From the NCBI GenBank assembly GCA_020636075.1, contig JACJYO010000011.1:115572-179571 (forward strand): a DNA stretch of 64,000 nucleotides, given 5' to 3'. The position numbers and the translations under genes are program-made. The notes under the pieces are model-generated. The model searched no databases. It worked only from the letters and a program-made list of their open reading frames with translations, and was not told the DNA's origin. Each line of letters starts with the position of its first letter. Position 1 is the first letter of the stretch. Below are positions 48,474-55,163 of the stretch, piece after piece. Origin of the DNA: Lewinellaceae bacterium. Its GTDB lineage: Bacteria > Bacteroidota > Bacteroidia > Chitinophagales > Saprospiraceae.

Positions 48474-51395
48474 ATGAATAAGAGATATCTACTCTTAATT
48501 GCACTGCTTGCGTTTCTGGGATTCGCAAAGCAGGCCCAGGCTCAGGTGGTCAAACAGACTCAGACGCAAGTAGCCAACAAGGCTGCATGCGACGGCTTGT
48601 TGACAGTTACGATTGGCGGTTCAACCACGGGCCAACCCCTGACCACTACGGCCTCTTCTACGCCGGCTTCCTGTAATGGTGGTGCTGACGGAACTGCTAC
48701 GGCGACTCCTGCCGGTGGTTCGCCGGGTTATACCTATGCCTGGACTACAACCGACGGCTCGATACCATCTGGTCAGGAAGTCGAACAAAGCCCAAGCGGC
48801 CTGACAGCAGGCACCTACACGGTTGTAGTTACAGATTCTAAGAGTTGTATGACAACAACAAGTGTGCTGGTTGGGCAGCCAGTAGCAGCCTTGGCCGTAA
48901 CGGAAACACATGAGAATGTAAGTTGCAACGGAGAAGACGACGGTTCGATAGACCTCAGTGTCACGGGTGGTACAACACTGTACACCTATGCCTGGACAAC
49001 TGTTGACGGTGTGATACCGGCAGGCCAGGAAGATGACGAAGACTTGAGTGGATTGGTAGCAGGGACGTATTCAGTTGTGATTACGGATGCCCACAGTTGT
49101 GTGACCTCGACGAGCGTTGTGGTTACGGAACCGGCCGTGTTGGCCGTAACGGAAACACATGAGAATGTAAGTTGCAACGGAGAAGACGATGGTTCGATAG
49201 ACCTCAGTGTCACGGGTGGTACTACACCGTACACCTATGCCTGGACAACTGTTGACGGTGTGATACCGGCAGGCCAGGAAGATGACGAAGACTTGAGTGG
49301 ATTGGTAGCGGGGACGTATTCAGTTGTGATTACGGATGCCCACAGTTGTGTGACCTCGACGAGCGTTGTGGTTACGGAACCGGCCGTGTTGGCCGTAACG
49401 GAAACACATGAGAATGTAAGTTGCAACGGAGAAGACGATGGTTCGATAGACCTCAGTGTCACGGGTGGTACTACACTGTACACCTATGCCTGGACAACCG
49501 TTGACGGTGTGATACCGGCAGGCCAGGAAGATGACGAAGACTTGAGTGGATTGGTAGCAGGGACGTATTCAGTTGTGATTACGGATGCCCACAGTTGTGT
49601 GACCTCGACGAGCGTTGTGGTTACGGAACCGGCCGTGTTGGCCGTAACGGAAACACATGAGAATGTAAGTTGCAACGGAGAAGACGATGGTTCGATAGAC
49701 CTCAGTGTCACGGGTGGTACTACACCGTACACCTATGCCTGGACAACTGTTGACGGTGTGATACCGGCAGGCCAGGAAGATGATGAAGACTTGAGTGGAT
49801 TGGTAGCGGGGACGTATTCAGTTGTGATTACGGATGCCCACAGTTGTGTGACCTCGACGAGCGTTGTGGTTACGGAACCGGCCGTGTTGGCTGTAACGGA
49901 AACACATGAGAATGTAAGTTGCAACGGAGAAGACGATGGTTCGATAGACCTCAGTGTCACGGGTGGTACAACACTGTACACCTATGCCTGGACAACTGTT
50001 GACGGTGTGATACCGGCAGGCCAGGAAGATGACGAAGACTTGAGTGGATTGGTAGCGGGGACGTATTCAGTTGTGATTACGGATGCCCACAGTTGTGTGA
50101 CCTCGACGAGCGTTGTGGTTACGGAACCGGCCGTGTTGGCCGTAACGGAAACACATGAGAATGTAAGTTGCAACGGAGAAGACGATGGTTCGATAGACCT
50201 CAGTGTCACGGGTGGTACTACACTGTACACCTATGCCTGGACAACCGTTGATGGTGTGATACCGGCAGGCCAGGAAGATGACGAAGACTTGAGTGGATTG
50301 GTAGCAGGGACGTATTCAGTTGTGATTACGGATGCCCACAGTTGTGTGACCTCGACGAGCGTTGTGGTTACGGAACCGGCCGTGTTGGCTGTAACGGAAA
50401 CACATGAGAATGTAAGTTGCAACGGAGAAGACGATGGTTCGATAGACCTCAGTGTCACGGGTGGTACTACACCGTACACCCATGCCTGGACAACTGTTGA
50501 CGGTGTGATACCGGCAGGCCAGGAAGATGACGAAGACTTGAGTGGATTGGTAGCAGGGACGTATTCAGTTGTGATTACGGATGCCCACAGTTGTGTGACC
50601 TCGACGAGCGTTGTGGTTACGGAACCGGCCGTGTTGGCCGTAACGGAAACACATGAGAATGTAAGTTGCAACGGAGAAGACGATGGTTCGATAGACCTCA
50701 GTGTCACGGGTGGTACTACACCGTACACCTATGCCTGGACAACTGTTGACGGTGTGATACCGGCAGGCCAGGAAGATGACGAAGACTTGAGTGGATTGGT
50801 AGCGGGGACGTATTCAGTTGTGATTACGGATGCCCACAGTTGTGTGACCTCGACGAGCGTTGTGGTTACGGAACCTGTAGCCCTCACCATAGCCACTGCC
50901 CAAGTCACCGTCCCAATCAGCTGTGCAAGCGGCCAGGGAACAAACAACAATGGTGAAATCACGGTAACCGCCACAGGCGGCACAGCCCCCTACATGTTCA
51001 CCAATGGCGGTCCCTTGCAAAACAACGGTGTATTTGCAGGCTTAACGGCCAATACCTATACCATCGTAGTAACCGACTTCAACAATTGTTCGACCAGTAC
51101 GATGGTATCCATTTCAGAGCCCGCTCCAATCGTAGCCTTTACCTGCCAAACGGACGACTTGTGTCAGTTGAATCAGGGTTCCGTTACGGTAGAAGCTACC
51201 GGCGGCACCGGTGCATTGACGGTCAGCTGGACCGCTGTAGCCAATATTCCACCGCTACCGATAGGCACCATCCCGGGCGGTAGTCCGGCAGGAGACGTGG
51301 AAACACCCATTGCGAATGCTACCTATACCGGCTTAACGGGCAACTGTGTTTACACCTTCACTGTCACCGACGCCAACGGTTGCAAAACCCCGTAG
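48474..51395 (+). CDS. Adhesin B': SprB-repeat protein with eight near-identical repeats
   Basis: Start at ATG 48474, which opens a clean signal peptide (MNKRYLLLIALLAFLGFAKQAQAQ). The upstream sequence parallels that of B (TTTAAA-AATGCCTTATGA). The 973-residue protein opens, 13 residues after the signal, with ACDGLLTVTIGGSTTGQPLT, has one variable SprB module, then eight 83-residue SprB modules almost identical in DNA (AVTETHENVSCNGEDDGSI...), one diverged module, and a truncated last module ending FTVTDANGCKTP then stop. There is no T9SS sorting domain. The acidic repeats (GQEDDEDLSG) suggest calcium binding; this is inference. It lies between A' and C'. Confidence 0.9.
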   Translation: MNKRYLLLIALLAFLGFAKQAQAQVVKQTQTQVANKAACDGLLTVTIGGSTTGQPLTTTASSTPASCNGGADGTATATPAGGSPGYTYAWTTTDGSIPSGQEVEQSPSGLTAGTYTVVVTDSKSCMTTTSVLVGQPVAALAVTETHENVSCNGEDDGSIDLSVTGGTTLYTYAWTTVDGVIPAGQEDDEDLSGLVAGTYSVVITDAHSCVTSTSVVVTEPAVLAVTETHENVSCNGEDDGSIDLSVTGGTTPYTYAWTTVDGVIPAGQEDDEDLSGLVAGTYSVVITDAHSCVTSTSVVVTEPAVLAVTETHENVSCNGEDDGSIDLSVTGGTTLYTYAWTTVDGVIPAGQEDDEDLSGLVAGTYSVVITDAHSCVTSTSVVVTEPAVLAVTETHENVSCNGEDDGSIDLSVTGGTTPYTYAWTTVDGVIPAGQEDDEDLSGLVAGTYSVVITDAHSCVTSTSVVVTEPAVLAVTETHENVSCNGEDDGSIDLSVTGGTTLYTYAWTTVDGVIPAGQEDDEDLSGLVAGTYSVVITDAHSCVTSTSVVVTEPAVLAVTETHENVSCNGEDDGSIDLSVTGGTTLYTYAWTTVDGVIPAGQEDDEDLSGLVAGTYSVVITDAHSCVTSTSVVVTEPAVLAVTETHENVSCNGEDDGSIDLSVTGGTTPYTHAWTTVDGVIPAGQEDDEDLSGLVAGTYSVVITDAHSCVTSTSVVVTEPAVLAVTETHENVSCNGEDDGSIDLSVTGGTTPYTYAWTTVDGVIPAGQEDDEDLSGLVAGTYSVVITDAHSCVTSTSVVVTEPVALTIATAQVTVPISCASGQGTNNNGEITVTATGGTAPYMFTNGGPLQNNGVFAGLTANTYTIVVTDFNNCSTSTMVSISEPAPIVAFTCQTDDLCQLNQGSVTVEATGGTGALTVSWTAVANIPPLPIGTIPGGSPAGDVETPIANATYTGLTGNCVYTFTVTDANGCKTP
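48891..50875 (+). repeat. Eight tandem 249-bp coding repeats
   Basis: Units begin at 48891, 49140, 49389, 49638, 49887, 50136, 50385 and 50634 with TTGGC(C/T)GTAACGGAAACA. They differ at only a few positions, mainly a Leu/Pro switch (TTLYTY or TTPYTY) and one Tyr/His change. Exact periodicity keeps the frame, so copy-number change would lengthen or shorten the protein by 83 residues per step. Confidence 0.95.
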
Positions 51396-51432
51396 GCCTA
51401 CGGAATTGTGACAGCTAATACACCCAATAATC

Positions 51433-51493
51433 AGACAGGATTAACGGGGTTCAGCAGGGTTCCAAATCCTGCTAAATCCTGTTAATCCTGTCT
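51433..51493 (+). promoter_or_regulatory. Hairpin between adhesin B' and C'
   Basis: Same 13-bp perfect arms (AGACAGGATTAAC and GTTAATCCTGTCT) as at 40931-40991, ending 17 bp before the C' start codon. Confidence 0.55.
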
Positions 51494-51510
51494 AAAATAA
51501 CAAGAATGCG

Positions 51511-53469
51511 ATGATACAAAAGCGCCTACTACAAGCCAGTTTCCTGTTCGCCAGCCTGTTGGCAGCGGCCGGTCAACTCCGCGCGCAGTGCATGGGGCCC
51601 ATGTCAGTTTCGGTCGCCGGTTCGCAAACCGGCCTGGCCCTGACGGCCTCGGAAACCCACGTGGATGCGCTCTGCCCCGGGGTGGACGGCTCGGCCACGA
51701 TCTCGGCCACGGGCGGTACGGGTCCGTATATGGGTACCGGCACCTTTCCGCAGATGCCGGGCACGCACGTGTACACGGTGACGGATGCGAACAGTTGCAC
51801 GACCACGGTGGAAGTGACGATCGCGGTGCTCGACAACACGCCGCCGAGCATCACCTGCCCGATCCTGAACCTGTCTGTGCTGACGAATCCCGGCGCTTGT
51901 ACCTTCACGGTGCCCGGCACGGCCTACGACCCCGTGGTGAACGACAACTGCGGAATCGCCAGCGTCGAATATTCGGTGGTGAGCGGCAGCGTATCCCCGG
52001 CGACGGGCGCCAGCCTGGCAGGCGCGGTCTTTCAGGCAGGCAGCCATACCATCGAGTGGAAAGTGACCGACCTCACGGGCCTGATGAACACCTGCCAGTT
52101 CACCCTGGAGGTGGCGCCCTGCCTCAGTATCACGGGCCACCTGATCTGGAACGGCGGCAGCGCGCCCAACCCGACAGGGGTAGGGGAGGCCATGGTGTTC
52201 TTGTCGGGGCCCAGCGCCGATTCGGACGGCCCGACACTCCCGGGTTTGATCCCCAGCGGCGGGGCGTATGAACTGACAGCCACTACCAACGGCGCATACA
52301 CCATCACCCCGGTGAAAAATATCATTGACCCGCCGTTTTACCCTTCCCTGCTCAACGGCGTGGATGCAGGCGATGCCACCGCCCTGCAACGGCACCTGGT
52401 GGGTCTCGACACGCTTACCGACATGTATCGCCGGATTGCGGGCGACTGCAACAAGAGTTCCACCCTGTCGACACTCGATGCGGCCATCATCCGGCAGGCC
52501 GTCCTGCTCAACCCGGCTGCGCTGAGTATTTTGAAAAACACCCGCTCCTGGCGCTTTGTGCCGGTGGAAACAGCCCTGCCGTTTATCGACCTGTACACCC
52601 TGCCACCGTTTGAGGAAACGCGGTTTTTGCCGAGTCTGGCGGGCGATATCAGCGGTCAGGATTTCTACGGCATCAAAGTGGGCGACGTGGTGGAAACAGC
52701 CAACCCGGCTATCCGCCCCGACCCGGATGCCAAGCCGCTGGTGTGGCGGGTGCGCGACCGCCTGCTGAAAACCGGCCAGACGATCAACCTGGATTTTTCG
52801 GTGGAAAACTTCACCGACCTGGCGGCGTTCCAGTATGCGCTGCACTTCAACCCCGCGCAACTGCAATTTGAACAGGTGGAAATCATCGGCAACAGCCTGG
52901 GGCTGGATGCTTCGGGCAATTTCGGGCAGTACAACATCCAGTTGGGTGAACTGCGGGCGGTGTGGTCAGTGGCGCAGGGGCAAACCCTGCTGAACTATAC
53001 GCCGCAGTTCCGCTTGCGCTTCAAGGTGCTCGACGGGGGCATGAAGTTGAGTGAAGCGCTGTCGATCAACCCGGCAAGCATGAATCCGGTAGCCTACACC
53101 TCGGTGCTGTCCCCGCGGGAAGTGCAGTTGAAATTTGTGGACTACGAAAACCGGCGTCCGGTGCAGGATCGCGACGAAGATCCCACTGCCGACCTGACCG
53201 CTACCGATTTCGAACTGCTGCAAAACCGGCCCAACCCCTTCAGCGACCGCACGGTGATCGGCTTCACGCTGCCGGAGGCCTGCGCAGCCCAACTGCGGGT
53301 ACTCGACCTGAGCGGCCGCGAATTGCTCCGCATCGACAAAAATTACCCGGCGGGCTACAACGAAGAAACGCTGGAACTGCGTGAACTCGGTACCAGCGGA
53401 ATTTTGTACTACGAACTGACGACACCGTTTGGGAAACTGACGCGGAAGATGACGGGCCTGGGGCGCTAG
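51511..53469 (+). CDS. Adhesin anchor C': secreted SprB/HYR/dockerin-like/cohesin-like protein with T9SS signal
   Basis: The intact 652-residue copy. Signal peptide (1-26), CMGPMSVSVAGSQTGLALT segment at 27-45, SprB-like module (to about 103), HYR module (about 105-200), SpaA/carboxypeptidase-like module (200-280), dockerin-like module (283-345; the second loop GDCNKSSTLSTLDAA keeps plausible Ca ligands while the first is degenerate), cohesin-like module (430-540, INLDFSVENFTDLAAFQYAL), then a T9SS type A sorting domain (QNRPNPFSDRTVIGFTLPEAC to the end). T9SS cargo is moved across the outer membrane and the sorting domain is removed and replaced by a lipid anchor. It is the only gene in its cassette with such a signal, so it may anchor A' and B'. 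Confidence 0.9.
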   Translation: MIQKRLLQASFLFASLLAAAGQLRAQCMGPMSVSVAGSQTGLALTASETHVDALCPGVDGSATISATGGTGPYMGTGTFPQMPGTHVYTVTDANSCTTTVEVTIAVLDNTPPSITCPILNLSVLTNPGACTFTVPGTAYDPVVNDNCGIASVEYSVVSGSVSPATGASLAGAVFQAGSHTIEWKVTDLTGLMNTCQFTLEVAPCLSITGHLIWNGGSAPNPTGVGEAMVFLSGPSADSDGPTLPGLIPSGGAYELTATTNGAYTITPVKNIIDPPFYPSLLNGVDAGDATALQRHLVGLDTLTDMYRRIAGDCNKSSTLSTLDAAIIRQAVLLNPAALSILKNTRSWRFVPVETALPFIDLYTLPPFEETRFLPSLAGDISGQDFYGIKVGDVVETANPAIRPDPDAKPLVWRVRDRLLKTGQTINLDFSVENFTDLAAFQYALHFNPAQLQFEQVEIIGNSLGLDASGNFGQYNIQLGELRAVWSVAQGQTLLNYTPQFRLRFKVLDGGMKLSEALSINPASMNPVAYTSVLSPREVQLKFVDYENRRPVQDRDEDPTADLTATDFELLQNRPNPFSDRTVIGFTLPEACAAQLRVLDLSGRELLRIDKNYPAGYNEETLELRELGTSGILYYELTTPFGKLTRKMTGLGR

Positions 53470-53490
53470 GGGTGGTATGATTTTTTTGGG

Positions 53491-53528
53491 AAAAAGCCTT
53501 TCTGTGTTTGTGCAGGGGGGCTTTTTTT
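53491..53528 (+). terminator. Terminator-like hairpin after C'
   Basis: AAAAAGCC pairs with GGCTTTTT across a short loop and continues into a T-run of seven. Same design as after C. Confidence 0.6.
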
Positions 53529-53589
53529 ATTGGTGGGATTTCTTGGCGCATTTCGCGCTGCGGGGTCGGCCCCTCCCCCAACCCCTCCC

Positions 53590-53745
53590 CCCGAGGGGAG
53601 GGGGGCATCCCCTCACGTTTTTTTTAGTTTAGAATAATGGAAAACGCCCTTGCTGCGGCTGAGGAGAAGGCTTACCCTTACGTTAAGTTAAAATTGAAAT
53701 GAGAGCAGACTCCCCTCCCCTCGGGAGGAGGGGCCGGGGGCATAG
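53590..53745. repeat. Repeat element R1, copy b (diverged)
   Basis: Has the same ends and central GGCTTAC...TTAA...GAAATGAG layout as copy a but with many substitutions (GAGAAGGCTTACCCTTACG instead of GTGGGCTTACACTCTCAT). Confidence 0.65.
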
Positions 53746-53752
53746 CCATCAA

Positions 53753-53987
53753 CTTAATACTACTTTGTCACTTTAAAGTTGCCCCACCCGAAAAAACAAG
53801 CAATGTCGAATATCGAACACCCAATGTCCAATTTCGAAGTGTTTTGATTGTGGGCACAGCACTTTTTTCGCATTTTGTTTATCCAGTTCATCCCTTCTTC
53901 GGATCAAACTACTTCGAAATTGGACATTCGGCGTTCGATATTCGACATTCAATACCATAGTGTTTAAAGTAACAACGTAGTATTAAG
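53753..53987. repeat. Repeat element R2, copy b
   Basis: Identical to 43233-43467 over its full 235 bp, with the same nested outer and inner inverted arms. Confidence 0.85.
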
Positions 53988-53996
53988 GAATCCGAA

Positions 53997-54126
53997 GAGG
54001 TGAACTACTTTTCAAATTGAACTTTTCAAATTAGACTTTTGACTTAAAAGGATGATTCAGGCTTTTGGAAGTTTCTTTTAAGTCAACTTTGAAAAGTTTA
54101 ATTTGAAAAGTCAAAAGTGTGCACCC
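53997..54126. repeat. Palindromic repeat element R3, copy 3
   Basis: Imperfect arms (CTTTTCAAATTGAACTTTTC and partner) with loop AAAAGGATGATTCAGGCTTTTGG, the orientation of copy 1. Ends in GTGCACCC. Confidence 0.75.
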
Positions 54127-54215
54127 ACTCTAAATCCTTAAGTTGATGGCTATGGGGGCCGGGGTGGGGTTGACACGGTGATAGTAAAAAAGCCGCCAAC
54201 ATCAAGCATTTGAGC

Positions 54216-54335
54216 GGGTGAACAACTTTTCCAATTTCAAATTTTTCCTTTCAAATTTCAAATAGAGCCCTTTGGGAACATCCTTTTGATTTGAAATTTG
54301 AAATTGGAAAAGAAAAATTGGAAAAGGGTTTAGCC
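54216..54335. repeat. Palindromic repeat element R3, copy 4
   Basis: Arms of CTTTTCCAATTTCAAATTTTTCC type with loop GAGCCCTTTGGGAACATCC. It shares with copy 5 an additional upstream segment AAGCCGCCAACATCAAGC. Confidence 0.8.
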
Positions 54336-54365
54336 CTCTGGTCCGTTAAGTTGATGGCTATGCCC

Positions 54366-54520
54366 CCGAGGGGAGGGGGGCATCCTCACGTATTTTTTAG
54401 ATTGGAATTAGGACAAACGCTTCTTTCGCGGTTGTGGAGTGGGCTTACACTCTCATATTAAATTAAACGTGAAATGAGGGCAGACTCCTCCCACACATGG
54501 CGTGGGAGGGGCCGGGGGAG
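54366..54520. repeat. Repeat element R1, copy c
   Basis: Nearly identical to copy a over about 120 bp (ATTGGAATTAGG...CTTCTTTCGCGGTTG...), more so than the nearer copy b. Confidence 0.75.
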
Positions 54521-54570
54521 GGGCCAACCCCGCAGTATCAAAAAAAAGCCGCCAACATCAAGCATTTGAG

Positions 54571-54692
54571 CGGGTGAACAACTTTTCAACTTTCAAATTT
54601 TTCCTTTCAAATTTCAAATAGAGCCCTTTATGAACATCCTTTTGATTTGAAATTTGAAATTGGAAAAGAAAAATTGGAAAAGGGTACGCCCC
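54571..54692. repeat. Palindromic repeat element R3, copy 5
   Basis: Arms as in copy 4, loop GAGCCCTTTATGAACATCC, preceded by the shared AAGCCGCCAACATCAAGC segment. A 60-codon reading frame crossing it is a by-product. Confidence 0.8.
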
Positions 54693-55163
54693 CGAAATAG
54701 CGTTTACCGTTTTATATCATTCAGAATTACCATGAAAAACTGTCTCATTTTTAATAAGAAGCACCTATCCGGGCCATGGCAAAAATCAAAATTAAACAGT
54801 TCAAATTCCGGGCAAAAAATGCTCCTGAAATCCTAGTTTTAAATACCTGATTAACATACCTTTGCATAAGATTTGTTATAATCCAGTAATCCTAATCCGT
54901 ATAGCGCTCGTGAGAGTTGGATTCTAGGTATTAAGAACTATTCTCTCCGTTTATTTTCTGATTGACCTGATTATAAAGATCAATCTGCCTCATTCAGACT
55001 TCCTTTTCTACTGCTGTCATTGTCTATTGCCAACATAATTTAGTTGGCTACTTGATTTGTATGTCGCGTTGTTGTCCATTTGATTTGAAATCTTATGGCT
55101 GACAGCGCATGGTGTGTTTATTCAAAATTGAATCTCCTAACCTAATTTTTATACAGACTACTA
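54693..55163. other. AT-rich leader region upstream of the last giant gene
   Basis: No gene is supported in this 470-bp AT-rich stretch. A candidate -7 box TACCTTTG lies at 54857-54864. The leader would be about 300 nt, similar in length to the one proposed for adhesin A. Confidence 0.4.
54857..54864 (+). promoter_or_regulatory. Possible -7 promoter box (TAnnTTTG)
   Basis: TACCTTTG fits the Bacteroidota -7 consensus in an AT-rich context. No clean TTG stands at -33. Confidence 0.3.

Larger units (their letters stand above)
51421..54018 (+). repeat. Long direct repeat, copy 2 (C' gene and flanks)
   Basis: Partner of 40919-43498. Differences within the coding part are sparse, mostly third-position changes and a few near the N-terminus and the YELTATT region. 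The shared part includes the B-C hairpin, the whole gene, its terminator and repeats R1 and R2. Confidence 0.8.

Noticed and set aside
48891..50875. Regular repeats that could suggest a CRISPR array
   Set aside because: The 249-bp units have no spacers and encode in-frame SprB modules.
43253..53958. Identical 61-codon minus-strand frames in both R2 elements
   Set aside because: They translate one arm and loop of a palindrome; identity comes from the repeat, not from coding selection.
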